Shown piece after piece: positions 7,335-15,662 of a stretch of 43,051 nucleotides of DNA (position 1 is the stretch's first letter; the number at the start of each line of letters is the position of its first letter). The notes under the pieces were generated by a model that was not told the DNA's origin, searched no databases, and was given only the letters and a program-made list of their open reading frames with translations. The stretch is from Cytophagales bacterium. Lineage in GTDB: Bacteria; Bacteroidota; Bacteroidia; Cytophagales; Cyclobacteriaceae. A program made the position numbers and the translations under genes. The stretch spans positions 1 through 43,051 of the forward strand of contig JAKSBZ010000100.1 in NCBI GenBank assembly GCA_022360875.1, read 5' to 3'.

Positions 7335-8726
7335 TTAATAGCCCAGTATATTCAGCATTTCCTCTGCTTGCTGCTCGTTTCTGAACAGCCGGCTTTGCAG
7401 TTTTCCTTCTTTGTCCTTTTCGATAATGACGTGTTTGGGATTCGGTATAAGGCAGTGATGGATGCCTCCGACGCCCCCCAGCGAATCCTGATAGGCGCCT
7501 GTGTTGAAAAACCCTACGACAAGCCGTTCTTCTTGCTGCGCCTGCGGCAGAAAGATTGCGTTGGTGTGCTGTTCAGAATTGTAGAAGTCGTCGCTGTCGC
7601 AGGTGAGTCCGCCCAAAAGCACCCGTTCGTATTCCTTGTCCCAGTGGTTGACAGCCAGGAAGATAAACTTTTGGTTGATGGCCCAGCTGTCCGGCAGCGC
7701 AGTCATGAACGATCCGTCGATCATGTCCCAGCGTTCGCGGTCATTCTGCCTTTTCTGAGAGTGAACCGTAAAGAGGGTAGCACCGCTTTCGCCTACGGTG
7801 TAGGAGCCGAATTCCGTGAAAATATTTGGTTCGGTCACTCCTTCGGTATTGCACATTAGTTTTATTTGCTGGACAATTTCATTGATCATGTAAGAGTAAT
7901 CGAATTCAAAGTTCAGCGAGTTTTTTATCGGAAAACCGCCGCCGATGTTGAGGCTGTCCAGCTCTGGGCAGAGCTTTTTTAGCTCGCAGTATACTTTGAC
8001 AGATTTGCGCAGCTCGTTCCAGTAATAGGCCGTGTCCGAAATGCCTGTGTTGATAAAGAAGTGAAGCATTCTGAGCTCGAACTTTGGATTGTTCTCAATT
8101 TTTTCTTTGTAAAAAGGAACAATGTCCTGGTAGCCGATGCCCAGGCGCGAGGTGTAGAATGTGAACTTCGGTTCTTCCTCTGAAGCAATCCGGATTCCCA
8201 CTTTGCAGGGCTTTTTCAGGGTCTCATCAAATTGTTCAGGCTCCATGTAATTGTCGAAAATCGGAATTGCGTTTTCGAACCCATTGTGAATCAGTCCCGC
8301 CAGTTTTTGCACATAATCCGGCATTTTGCACCCGTTGGCAACAATGTAATGTTGTTTGGTGATTTTGTCTTCTTTGTGGAGTTTCTCGATGAGGTCGATG
8401 TCAAAGGCCGAAGAGGTTTCCAGGTGAATGTCATTTTTCAGGGCCTCCCGCATTACGAAGGCGAAATGCGAACTTTTAGTGCAGTAGCAGTAGTTGTAGC
8501 TGCCTTGGTAGTTGTGCTGCCGGAATGCATCGCGGAAGTGCTGCTGGGCTTTGCTGATGTTTTCTGAAATTTTCGGCAAAAAGCTGAGCCGAAGGGGAGT
8601 TCCGTATTGGCGCACAATGTCCATTAAGGGAATGTCGTGGAAATGCAGTGCATTGTTTTCGACTTTGAATTCGTCTTGCGGAAAGTCAAAGGTTTGGTCT
8701 ATTAGGTCTTTGTACTTGTTTTTCAA
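7335..8726 (-). CDS. Arginine decarboxylase, alanine-racemase-fold type
   Basis: Decarboxylates arginine to agmatine, the first step of the arginine route to putrescine. The 463-residue protein belongs to the PLP fold-III decarboxylases (DAP/ornithine decarboxylase-like), not the larger SpeA type of about 630 residues. K84 in YCYCTKSSHF is the PLP-binding lysine. IGGGFPIKN (261-269) binds the phosphate, and the CDSDD motif (376-380) carries the catalytic cysteine. The N-terminus (DLIDQTFDFP, DIPLMDIVRQYGTPL) matches proteins called arginine decarboxylase in Flavobacteria and Cytophagales. Substrate is inferred: related enzymes use lysine, DAP or carboxynorspermidine. The agmatinase-like and spermidine-synthase genes within 5 kb favour arginine. 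It is read away from the neighbouring dehydrogenase gene with a 317-base divergent spacer. Confidence 0.8.
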   Translation of the reverse strand: MKNKYKDLIDQTFDFPQDEFKVENNALHFHDIPLMDIVRQYGTPLRLSFLPKISENISKAQQHFRDAFRQHNYQGSYNYCYCTKSSHFAFVMREALKNDIHLETSSAFDIDLIEKLHKEDKITKQHYIVANGCKMPDYVQKLAGLIHNGFENAIPIFDNYMEPEQFDETLKKPCKVGIRIASEEEPKFTFYTSRLGIGYQDIVPFYKEKIENNPKFELRMLHFFINTGISDTAYYWNELRKSVKVYCELKKLCPELDSLNIGGGFPIKNSLNFEFDYSYMINEIVQQIKLMCNTEGVTEPNIFTEFGSYTVGESGATLFTVHSQKRQNDRERWDMIDGSFMTALPDSWAINQKFIFLAVNHWDKEYERVLLGGLTCDSDDFYNSEQHTNAIFLPQAQQEERLVVGFFNTGAYQDSLGGVGGIHHCLIPNPKHVIIEKDKEGKLQSRLFRNEQQAEEMLNILGY

Positions 8727-8940
8727 CTTCGTTTATATGCTATAACTTACATTAAGAAACTTGTAAGTAAAGTCATGTTTTAGAGAAAGGCAATCTTTTC
8801 ATCTTAATTAATTTGGCGCAGAGGACCGAATGAGAAAAAAATTAATTTTTTGAAAAAAAGAGTTTTATTTTTCAGAAGGATTCTGAACGCAGGTTTCAGC
8901 AGGCATATGGTTTTGAAGAATTTTGAAAACCTCCGGGAGC
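8727..8940. other. Divergent spacer upstream of the decarboxylase gene
   Basis: Gene-free. It should contain the decarboxylase promoter (minus strand), but I see no TAnnTTTG match on that strand. A small inverted repeat ACTTAC (8745-8750)/GTAAGT about 20 bases from the start codon could be an operator or chance. Confidence 0.35.
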
Positions 8941-8972
8941 TTGACGAATTCCATCGACATTTCCTATCTTTG
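8941..8972 (+). promoter_or_regulatory. Bacteroidota-type promoter for the dehydrogenase gene
   Basis: TTGAC at 8941-8945 and TATCTTTG at 8965-8972 match the phylum's -33 TTG and -7 TAnnTTTG elements with about 21 bases between. The start codon is 71 bases downstream. Confidence 0.65.
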
Positions 8973-9043
8973 GCTTTCATAAATCGAAGTCCTTACTGAA
9001 TTTGTATAAGGGGCTTTGCATTTTGTCCTAATGATTAAATTTG

Positions 9044-9988
9044 ATGAAGCAAATACTGATAATTGATAGAATGCATGAATGTATCGTGCCTTTACTGGAA
9101 GCTCAGGATTTTAAAGTGGAGTATGCGCCGGAGCTAAGCCGTAAAGAAATACTGGAGGTTGTGGGAGATTATCATGGGCTGATTGTCCGCAGCAAGACGC
9201 CCATCGACAGCGAAATGATTGCGCAGGCCGGAAGGTTGGAATTTGTGGCCAGAGCTGGCGCAGGCATCGACAATCTGGACACAGAAGAACTGAGCAAAAG
9301 AAAAATCGAAGTGATAAATGCTCCCGAAGGCAACCGGGATGCTGTCGGAGAGCATACGCTGGCAATGATCCTTTGTTTGTTCAACAATATTCACACTGCA
9401 GACCGTGAGGTGCGCCAGGGAATATGGAAGCGCGAAGCCAACCGGGGAATCGAGCTGAAAGGAAAAACTGTCGGGATTGTCGGCTATGGAAATATGGGGC
9501 AGGCTGTTGCGCAGCGCTTTTCCGGATTCGGCTGCAAAGTTCTTGCATACGACAAATACCGAGTGAATTACGGTGATCTGTTTGCCGAGGAGGTTTCAAT
9601 GGATCGGATTTTTCAGGAAGCTGACATACTCAGTTTGCACACGCCGCTTACCAATGAAACCCGGATGATGATTGATGAAGAATATTTCGGGCGGTTCCAC
9701 AAACCTGTATTTTTTGTAAACATGGCGCGCGGCGAGATTGTGTCGCTCAGAAGTTTGAATGAGGCAATGGACAGCGGGAAGCTGAGGGGCGCGGTGCTGG
9801 ATGTTTTGGAAAATGAAAAGCTGGCAAGTATGTCAGAAGATCAGGCTCGGGAATTTGAAAGGCTGACCGGACGGAGCAATGTGCTGTTTACGCCTCATGT
9901 GGGTGGATGGACAAAAGAATCGTATCGTGAGATAAGCGAAGTGCTGGCCAAAAAAATTCAAAGTTTCTATTCCGTAGCTGGTTATTAA
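9044..9988 (+). CDS. D-2-hydroxyacid dehydrogenase (phosphoglycerate dehydrogenase-like)
   Basis: NAD-dependent oxidoreductase of the D-isomer-specific 2-hydroxyacid dehydrogenase family, possibly 3-phosphoglycerate to 3-phosphohydroxypyruvate in serine synthesis. In the 314-residue product, residues 1-95 and 285-314 form the substrate-binding domain (GLIVRSKTPID, ARAGAGIDNLD). The middle is a Rossmann domain with GIVGYGNMG (144-152). R229 in NMARGEIV, an acidic residue in DVLENE and H285 in TPHVGG are the expected catalytic residues. It lacks the C-terminal ACT domain of long SerA enzymes. The frame can be opened one codon earlier at TTG 9041, but ATG 9044 gives the normal MKQILIID start. 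There is no serC neighbour, so the substrate is not settled. Confidence 0.85.
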   Translation: MKQILIIDRMHECIVPLLEAQDFKVEYAPELSRKEILEVVGDYHGLIVRSKTPIDSEMIAQAGRLEFVARAGAGIDNLDTEELSKRKIEVINAPEGNRDAVGEHTLAMILCLFNNIHTADREVRQGIWKREANRGIELKGKTVGIVGYGNMGQAVAQRFSGFGCKVLAYDKYRVNYGDLFAEEVSMDRIFQEADILSLHTPLTNETRMMIDEEYFGRFHKPVFFVNMARGEIVSLRSLNEAMDSGKLRGAVLDVLENEKLASMSEDQAREFERLTGRSNVLFTPHVGGWTKESYREISEVLAKKIQSFYSVAGY

Positions 9989-10026
9989 TCTCCATATTTA
10001 ACTGGCGGAAGGGGAGATTGACCTGT

Positions 10027-10057
10027 TTTGAAAAAGTCAGTGTTTTTGTTAACTTTG
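10027..10057 (+). promoter_or_regulatory. Bacteroidota-type promoter for greA
   Basis: TTTG at 10027-10030, a 19-base spacer and TAACTTTG at 10050-10057 fit the -33/-7 consensus exactly. The greA start lies 115 bases downstream, leaving a rather long leader. Confidence 0.75.
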
Positions 10058-10172
10058 AGTTTAATGTGAAAGTTTTTGTTCAAAGCGGGTATTATTTTGA
10101 ACAATTTTAAACTAACAAGGTGAAGGAAAAGTAGCGCTCAGGCGTTGCTTCTTTTTTTAAATCGTATTAACT

Positions 10173-10643
10173 ATGGCAATTTCATACTATACTCAGGAAG
10201 GATATAACAAGTTAAAAGAGGAGCTGAATGAGCTGAAGACCAAAGGTCGGGCGGACATGGCCAAGCAAATAGCCGAGGCGCGCGACAAGGGGGATTTGAG
10301 TGAGAACGCTGAATATGATGCGGCAAAGGATGCTCAGGGATTGATGGAAATGAAAATAGCCAAGCTTGAAGGGCTTATGGCGAATGCCAGAATTCTGAAA
10401 GAAGGCGATATTGACACATCCAAAGTTTCGCTGCTGTCGAAGGTGACGATAAAAAACAAGAAAAACGGAGCGGAGTTTCAGTACACGCTGGTTTCTGAAG
10501 AGGAAGCCGACCTGAAAGCTAAGAAAATCTCAGCGCAGTCGCCGATAGGCAAGGGGCTGATCGGAAAGAAAGTCGGTGATACGGCTTTGGTGCAGGCTCC
10601 GGCCGGTCAAATTGAATTCGAGATCCTGGAAATCAGCTTGTAA
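10173..10643 (+). CDS. greA: Transcription elongation factor GreA
   Basis: Rescues backtracked RNA polymerase by stimulating transcript cleavage through the secondary channel. The 156 residues include the N-terminal antiparallel coiled coil (about 1-75; ISYYTQEGYNKLKEELNELK, with the tip DLSENAEYDAAKDAQ carrying the acidic residues that act at the polymerase active site). The C-terminal FKBP-like domain follows (about 80-156), with SPIGKGLIGKKVGD. Length and motif order are standard. It is monocistronic, with its own promoter and terminator. Confidence 0.96.
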   Translation: MAISYYTQEGYNKLKEELNELKTKGRADMAKQIAEARDKGDLSENAEYDAAKDAQGLMEMKIAKLEGLMANARILKEGDIDTSKVSLLSKVTIKNKKNGAEFQYTLVSEEEADLKAKKISAQSPIGKGLIGKKVGDTALVQAPAGQIEFEILEISL

Positions 10644-10676
10644 CAGCTGAAGAAGATAAGCTTAAGATTATATTAA

Positions 10677-10701
10677 GTCATCCGTCAGGATGGCTTTTTT
10701 T
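10677..10701 (+). terminator. Terminator of greA
   Basis: GTCATCC (10677-10683), loop GTCA and GGATGGC (10688-10694), then T7. This is a compact classical intrinsic terminator about 35 bases after the stop. Confidence 0.8.
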
Positions 10702-10804
10702 GCATTGTGGGGTTGTGAGATGAAAAGCTCAGCAGACGAATGGCTTTTGCCTGTGGCGCAGAAAAAAAATAAAGGATAAAAGATTTAATATTCAGGCCAC
10801 CTTT

Positions 10805-10812
10805 TATCTTTG
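10805..10812 (+). promoter_or_regulatory. -7 element for the speD-speE fusion
   Basis: TATCTTTG matches TAnnTTTG exactly and lies 25 bases before the ATG at 10837, implying a short leader. No TTG occurs at the expected -33 distance. Confidence 0.5.
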
Positions 10813-10836
10813 TGCGAATTTAAAAGTTTGTACGAT

Positions 10837-12123
10837 ATGAATGCATTGGGTAGACATATTATTGTTGAGTTCTATGACTGCAAGCCGGAGTTGCTGAACG
10901 ATGTGGTTTACATAGAAAACAGCATGGTGGCCTCGGCAGAGACGGCAGGGGCAACGGTAATCAATTCGACTTTTCACCACTTTTCTCCCTATGGAGTTTC
11001 GGGTGTAGTTGTTATTCAGGAAAGCCATCTGGCCATTCACACTTGGCCCGAGTACGGTTATGCCGCGGTCGATCTGTTTACATGCGGCCAGACGGTGAAT
11101 CCTTGGGTGTCTTATAATTTCTTGAAGGAAGCCTTCGGAGCCGGGCACGGGTCAACAATTGAGATGCGAAGAGGTGAAAAATCGTTGCTGGCCCGCAATG
11201 ATTTTGATATTCATAAGCAGCGTGAGGAGCGTCAGGATGATACTGGCGCACCGCTAAAAACCAAAGATATCTGGTTTACCGAGCGCAACGATAACATTGC
11301 GCTGTCGCTGAAGCATTCGGGTGAGCGCCTTTATGAGAAGGAATCGGATTTTCAAAAAGTGGAAATCTACAACACTCATGCGTATGGCAACATGCTGACC
11401 TTGGACGGGATGGTAATGACCACGGAAAAAGATGAATACGTATATCACGAGATGATTTCGCATGTGGCCACACTAACGCATCCAAACCCGAAGCGCGCTT
11501 TGGTGATCGGCGGGGGAGACGGTGGAACGGTTCGCGAGCTGCTTAAGCACGATTCTTACGAGGAAGTGGTTATGGTTGAGATTGATGAGGCCGTTGTGGA
11601 AGCCTCGAAAGAATTCTTGCCGGAAATTGCAAAGTCGCTGGACCACCCGAAGCTTTCTCTGCGCATCGAGGACGGAATTAAGTTTGTCAAAGAAACGAAG
11701 GATGCTGCATTTGATGTGGTGATTGTGGATTCTACCGATCCTGTAGGTCCTGGCGAAGGGTTGTTCACCGAAGCTTTTTATAAAGATGTATACCGCATTC
11801 TGAAAAATGACGGAATCATGGTTACACAGTCCGAATCGCCTCGTTTTAATCAGAAAGTCTTCAAGGAGATTTACGATTGTTACGGTACTATTTACGGAAA
11901 AGAGAATGTGCATACCTATCTGGTATATATACCGACATACCCGACAGGGATGTGGAGTTTCTCGTACTGCGCCAAAGGAAGCGCGCATCCGCTGAATACC
12001 ATTGACGAGAACCGAAGAGAGGGGTTTCTGGCCGCCAATGAACTGAAGTATTACAACGAACAGATTCACCAGGCCGCTTTTGCTTTGCCCAATTTTGTAA
12101 AAGGAATTTTGGGCAAAGAATAG
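10837..12123 (+). CDS. Fused S-adenosylmethionine decarboxylase / spermidine synthase
   Basis: Both enzymes of spermidine formation in one chain: decarboxylation of AdoMet, then aminopropyl transfer to putrescine. Residues 1-120 are a prokaryotic class I AdoMet decarboxylase. The motif [19 protein letters not shown] places the self-processing bond at E62-S63 (S63 becomes the pyruvoyl group), with H68 and C83 in the positions of the Thermotoga enzyme. Residues about 145-428 are a spermidine synthase: [23 protein letters not shown] (GGGDGG 225-230, nucleotide loop) and [14 protein letters not shown] (acidic catalytic loop near 298-301). A 25-residue charged linker joins them. The frame opens at TTG 10810, but ATG 10837 (MNALGRHI) is the normal SpeD start. 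Self-cleavage would release a roughly 62-residue beta chain and leave the synthase on the alpha chain. Confidence 0.92.
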   Translation: MNALGRHIIVEFYDCKPELLNDVVYIENSMVASAETAGATVINSTFHHFSPYGVSGVVVIQESHLAIHTWPEYGYAAVDLFTCGQTVNPWVSYNFLKEAFGAGHGSTIEMRRGEKSLLARNDFDIHKQREERQDDTGAPLKTKDIWFTERNDNIALSLKHSGERLYEKESDFQKVEIYNTHAYGNMLTLDGMVMTTEKDEYVYHEMISHVATLTHPNPKRALVIGGGDGGTVRELLKHDSYEEVVMVEIDEAVVEASKEFLPEIAKSLDHPKLSLRIEDGIKFVKETKDAAFDVVIVDSTDPVGPGEGLFTEAFYKDVYRILKNDGIMVTQSESPRFNQKVFKEIYDCYGTIYGKENVHTYLVYIPTYPTGMWSFSYCAKGSAHPLNTIDENRREGFLAANELKYYNEQIHQAAFALPNFVKGILGKE

Positions 12124-12190
12124 TCTTTGAAGCTGGGCAATAATGGTTAGTTGTCCGCTTCTCATATGCATTTTTTTAAAGAATTTGGCT

Positions 12191-13237
12191 ATGGATTCTA
12201 GAAAAAAAGAACAGCTGAGAAATTTCGATCCAAACGGAGTGGGCGTGAAGGGAACGCTTTTCGGGCTTCCGTTCGATGAGCAGACGGCAGACGTTCTGAT
12301 ACTTCCGGTTCCCTGGGATGTGACGGTGTCGTATGGAGAGGGAACGAAGAACGGACCTGAAGCGATACTGGAAGCTTCTCCTCAGATCGACTATTATTTA
12401 AGCGATTTTCCGGAGTTCTGGAAGCACGGAGTGAGTCTTTTGCCAATCAGCGAGTATTGGCGGAAAAAAAGCGAGTCGCTTCGGGAAATTACCGCGGCCT
12501 ACATTGAAAAGCTAGAGAGCGGAGAATCTGCGGCTTCAGGAGAAGTAACTGAATTTGTAAACAGCCAGTCCGAACAGCTGAACAATTGGGTTGCCGCCCA
12601 GGCGAAAAATTTCCTGGATCGGGGAAAAGTGCTTGGACTTTTGGGCGGCGACCATTCGACACCTTTAGGCTTTTTGCAGGAGCTTTCAAGGCGTTATGGC
12701 TCCTTTGGCATTTTGCAAATCGACGCTCATGCGGATTTGCGCAATGCATATGAGGGGTTTCGGTACTCGCATGCTTCCATAATGCACAATGCAATGGCGC
12801 TGCCGCAGATAGAGCGGCTTGTGCAGGTGGGAATCCGCGACTTCTGTGAGGAAGAAATGCTAAGGATTAAGGAATCGGAAGGGAGAATCGTGACCTTCTT
12901 TGATCAGCAATTGAAAGAAGAGTCCTATGCGGGAACGACATGGGCCGCGCAATGCGAAGCTATTATTGAATCGCTTCCTCAAAAAATATATGTCAGTTTC
13001 GATATAGACGGGCTCGATCCTAAACTGTGTCCGAACACCGGTACGCCGGTTGCCGGGGGATTCGAGCTGGAGCAGGCTATGTTTCTGGTAAAAGAAGCAG
13101 TGGAAAGCGGCCGGGAGATTATCGGTTTCGATTTGTGCGAAGTTTGCCCGGGTGAGGGAGAATGGGATGCTAATGTGGGCTCCCGGGTGCTTTACCGTCT
13201 GTCGGCGTTGGCTTTGCTTTCGAAAAAAAATGGATAA
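12191..13237 (+). CDS. Agmatinase-like ureohydrolase (arginase family)
   Basis: Predicted to hydrolyse a guanidino compound, most plausibly agmatine to putrescine plus urea, supplying the substrate of the upstream synthase. The 348-residue chain has all binuclear manganese ligands of the arginase superfamily: GGDH (152-155), DAHAD (178-182) and DIDGLDP (271-277). GGF after TPVAGG is also typical. The family includes agmatinase, arginase, formimidoylglutamase and guanidinobutyrase, and sequence alone cannot separate them; polyamine neighbours favour agmatinase. An ATG at 12143 is in frame, but the extra 16 residues are hydrophobic and atypical, so ATG 12191 is preferred. It lies 67 bases after the spermidine gene on the same strand, probably in the same transcript. 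Confidence 0.8.
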   Translation: MDSRKKEQLRNFDPNGVGVKGTLFGLPFDEQTADVLILPVPWDVTVSYGEGTKNGPEAILEASPQIDYYLSDFPEFWKHGVSLLPISEYWRKKSESLREITAAYIEKLESGESAASGEVTEFVNSQSEQLNNWVAAQAKNFLDRGKVLGLLGGDHSTPLGFLQELSRRYGSFGILQIDAHADLRNAYEGFRYSHASIMHNAMALPQIERLVQVGIRDFCEEEMLRIKESEGRIVTFFDQQLKEESYAGTTWAAQCEAIIESLPQKIYVSFDIDGLDPKLCPNTGTPVAGGFELEQAMFLVKEAVESGREIIGFDLCEVCPGEGEWDANVGSRVLYRLSALALLSKKNG

Positions 13238-13242
13238 AAAAA

Positions 13243-13272
13243 GAACGGCAGGCAATTTTGATCTTGCCGTTC
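13243..13272 (+). terminator. Terminator of the ureohydrolase gene
   Basis: GAACGGCA (13243-13250) pairs perfectly with TGCCGTTC (13265-13272), five bases after the stop. The following sequence is only moderately T-rich. Confidence 0.6.
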
Positions 13273-13301
13273 TTCTTCAAGTCTATACGTCCAGTTTTAA
13301 G

Positions 13302-13391
13302 TGCTGCCAGCGATTTTACTTATGTTATTATCTGGCTATATCGCTGGTTATGAAACTTAACTGAAAACAATAAAAAAGCACAAAGTACTTA
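13302..13391. repeat. Dispersed intergenic repeat, copy A
   Basis: About 90 bases align with 32294-32382 in the same orientation, the first 60 without gaps. Shared words include TGCTG, CTTATGTTA, TATGAA, ACTGAAAA, AATAAAAAA and AAGTACT. It lies between two convergent genes and its end touches the DUF4301 stop codon. It carries no open frame. Confidence 0.65.
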
Positions 13392-14951
13392 CCCCCATTT
13401 AACGTCATAGAAAACCGTTGAGGTAGAAGAATTTTCTTTTTGATGTGCGGAATTCAGCAAGTCATTTACGTTTTTAACTGGGTTGAATGTTTCAATCGGA
13501 ACCTCTACGAAGATGGTGTTCCAGTTGGACATGGCACCGTTCCACAGTCCGGGTTTTTCCTGGGCAATAATGCTTCGTCCGGCTTTTGTTTTGCGTGTGA
13601 TGAATCCAGCTTTATGGTCGATAAATTTCCTAAGGTCGAAGTGATTTCCCTTGTAATCCTTGGTTGAGCAAACGATGTCCACTGGGTTGAAATGAGTGGA
13701 ATTCTCAAGCATTTCTTTTTTGACAGGATTTTCCGTGTTGATTTGCGCTTGCTCAACGATCTGCAGGGAAATGCTGTGGTCATCGTTGATTGTCCAGAAC
13801 GGGCCGCCTCCAGGTTTTCCTTCGTTTCTCACCATGCCGCATACGCGGATAGGCCGGTTAAGCTTTTGTTTAAGCCAGTAAACATGCTCTTCTTTGTTGG
13901 CTGGCCGGTCGTATGGCAGTACGCACAAGTTGTCTTCGACGAAAGCATTGATTTGCTCAATGAAGCTCTCGTGAATGGAATCCAGTTCCAGCAAGTCGAG
14001 GTAATTGTGGATTTTGCGTTCGTAGTCGAGCAGCAGTCCCGCGATTGCTTTTTTATAAAGTACGGTAATGGGTTTGAGCTCGTCAACACAGACATTGTCG
14101 ATGTTCTTGATGAAAATCAGGTCAGAACGTATGTCGTTAAGGTTTTCGATTAAAGCACCGTGTCCGCCTGGGCGAAACAGCAAGCTGCCGTTTTCATCAC
14201 GGAATGGCGATAAATTATCTTCAACGGCTATTGTATCGGTACTTTCCTTTTGAATGGAAAAGCTGATGTTAAAGTGCGCGTTCAGTTCTTTCTCCAATCG
14301 TATTTTTATTTCTTCGCTGTTTTGAGTAAACAAGCTTTTGTGCTCAGGAGAAACCGTGAAATGCAAATTCACTTCTCTGTTTGCGCCGCAGGCGTAAGCC
14401 GCGCCTTCTCTGAAGTGCTCTTCGAGCGAAGTTCTCGACTGACCGCTGTTTACATGGAACTCTATGAGCCCTTTTGGCATTTGTCCGTAGTTTAAGCCTT
14501 GGTCAAACAGTACAAAACCGAGAATTTTATGGTATTCTTTATTTTCAAGCAGTTTTTCAAGACTTAGCGAGTTTTTCTCAAGTACTGACTTCAGACGAGG
14601 GTAAAATGCGAAAGAAGAAAGCGATTCAAAAAATTGGTGCTGCAGCTTGGTGAGCGGCTTGGAAGAGTCTACATAAAAATATTCAAAAAGGTGCTTGAAC
14701 ATGCGGGTGGCGGCTCCTGAGGCCGGAGTGAATTTGGTGAGCTTTAGGTTGCGGCATTTTTTCTCAAAAATTTCAGCATATTCTTCAGCGCTGTCCATGT
14801 CCAGAGGCGAGATGCCGTCTTGCAACGTGGCAGGCTTAGCAATATTGACAAAAGGAAAGCCCGTCTGAAAGTTCTCAAGCTGTCTTTCGACAACTTCGAC
14901 TGTAAGACCTTTTGCTTGTATTTGATTTAAGTCTTTTTCAGAAAATGACAT
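13389..14951 (-). CDS. DUF4301 family protein
   Basis: A 520-residue cytoplasmic protein of unknown function from a family largely confined to Bacteroidota. I recognise it by the N-terminal KGLTVEVVERQLENFQTGFPFVNI and the loop TPASGAATRMFKHLFE (about 85-100), followed by IEFHVNSGQSRTSLEEHF. Later come LFRPGGHGALIENLND and RVCGMVRNEGKPGGGPF. The GAATRMFK loop and GGHGALI resemble nucleotidyl-transferase/UTP-binding segments, so a sugar-nucleotide or nucleotidyl transferase activity is possible, but that is inference. There is no signal peptide or membrane segment. It is a single gene, convergent with the ureohydrolase gene. Confidence 0.75.
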   Translation of the reverse strand: MSFSEKDLNQIQAKGLTVEVVERQLENFQTGFPFVNIAKPATLQDGISPLDMDSAEEYAEIFEKKCRNLKLTKFTPASGAATRMFKHLFEYFYVDSSKPLTKLQHQFFESLSSFAFYPRLKSVLEKNSLSLEKLLENKEYHKILGFVLFDQGLNYGQMPKGLIEFHVNSGQSRTSLEEHFREGAAYACGANREVNLHFTVSPEHKSLFTQNSEEIKIRLEKELNAHFNISFSIQKESTDTIAVEDNLSPFRDENGSLLFRPGGHGALIENLNDIRSDLIFIKNIDNVCVDELKPITVLYKKAIAGLLLDYERKIHNYLDLLELDSIHESFIEQINAFVEDNLCVLPYDRPANKEEHVYWLKQKLNRPIRVCGMVRNEGKPGGGPFWTINDDHSISLQIVEQAQINTENPVKKEMLENSTHFNPVDIVCSTKDYKGNHFDLRKFIDHKAGFITRKTKAGRSIIAQEKPGLWNGAMSNWNTIFVEVPIETFNPVKNVNDLLNSAHQKENSSTSTVFYDVKWG

Positions 14952-15280
14952 TGGGTTAGTGAATATCGTTGTTGAAATATATGTTTATATCATTAAAAAG
15001 CAAGAAGTCCCTGAGGTGTTAAAACAAATGAGTGGAAATCAACCTCTTTGCCGTAGGGGGGTGGCTTCTTGTTAAAAAATCTCCAGGTTCTGCTAAGCAA
15101 TAATTGTAATTCTCTTTTATTTTTTTGGAGTTGTGAATTTACTGATAAAATGGGGTTATTCCACTTTTTTGATAAGGAAATTTATTAAAAAAAATCAAAA
15201 TGATAACGTTTGTTATATATTTAAATATGTGAAAAATTCAATTTTATGAATTTCTAATCGATCTTTTGCCTGGTCTGGAG
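14952..15280. other. Divergent spacer containing a foldable element
   Basis: No credible protein gene. 15001-15071 forms a long inverted-repeat structure, listed separately. The 15100-15260 part is very AT-rich with a short palindrome-like ATAACG-TT-TGTTAT near 15203-15216. The DUF4301 promoter must lie at the left end, but no TAnnTTTG is evident on the minus strand. Confidence 0.4.
15001..15071 (-). ncRNA. Candidate structured RNA or repeat element
   Basis: Outer arms CAAGAAG (15001-15007) and CTTCTTG (15065-15071) pair perfectly and enclose a second pair GAGGT (15013-15017)/ACCTC (15042-15046) and a G-rich CCGTAGGGGGGTGG. On the minus strand the outer stem is followed by CTTTTT, like a terminator. 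The plus strand is also open in one frame over the element (a short frame ending MSGNQPLCRRGVASC), which I think is incidental. It could be a small RNA, a leader element of the DUF4301 gene (which starts 50 bases away on the minus strand) or one copy of a genomic repeat. Confidence 0.35.
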
Positions 15281-15311
15281 TTGCATGGCGGATTTGTCTG
15301 TTGTATCTTTT
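15281..15311 (+). promoter_or_regulatory. Possible promoter of the Dabb gene
   Basis: TTG at 15281-15283 and TATCTTTT at 15304-15311 (7 of 8 positions relevant to TAnnTTTG) are 20 bases apart, 31 bases before the start codon. Confidence 0.4.
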
Positions 15312-15341
15312 CCGAAATTTTTAAACTGATACTTAAGAACT

Positions 15342-15632
15342 ATGGTGAAGCATGTTGTTATGTTCCGGTTCGGAGCAGAAAACAAAGAGGAAGCACTGAA
15401 AACGGCAAAGGAAAAGCTGGAAGGGCTGAGAGGAAAAATCGATACACTGACGTCCCTGGAAGTTGGGCTTAACATCAACAATTCAGAGGCGGCTTATGAT
15501 CTTGTGCTTATTACCGAACACCCTGACGAAAAAGGACTTGATGCTTACCAAGTGCATCCTGCCCATCAGGAAGTAGTGGCGTTTATTAAGCAGGTGGCCG
15601 TAGCGCGTGTTGTGGTAGACTATAACAAATAA
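15342..15632 (+). CDS. Dabb (stress-responsive alpha/beta barrel) domain protein
   Basis: A 96-residue single-domain protein of the dimeric alpha/beta-barrel (Dabb, Pfam stress-responsive A/B barrel) family. It shows the family pattern: MVKHVVMFRF at the start, a lysine-rich helix (EEALKTAKEKLEGL), the middle strand YDLVLITEHPDEKGLDAYQ and the HPAHQEVVAFIKQV helix with the paired histidines. Members are small ferredoxin-like proteins that dimerise; bacterial ones have no general known reaction. No signal peptide is present. It is monocistronic and ends at a bidirectional terminator shared with the IscA-type gene. Confidence 0.85.
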   Translation: MVKHVVMFRFGAENKEEALKTAKEKLEGLRGKIDTLTSLEVGLNINNSEAAYDLVLITEHPDEKGLDAYQVHPAHQEVVAFIKQVAVARVVVDYNK

Positions 15633-15633
15633 C

Positions 15634-15656
15634 AAAAGCGACTCAAGGTCGCTTTT
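15634..15656. terminator. Bidirectional terminator between Dabb and IscA-type genes
   Basis: AAAAGCGAC (15634-15642), loop TCAAG, GTCGCTTTT (15648-15656). The stem is a perfect 9 base pairs between convergent genes, A-run on one side and T-run on the other. Confidence 0.85.
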
Positions 15657-15662
15657 ATGCTT

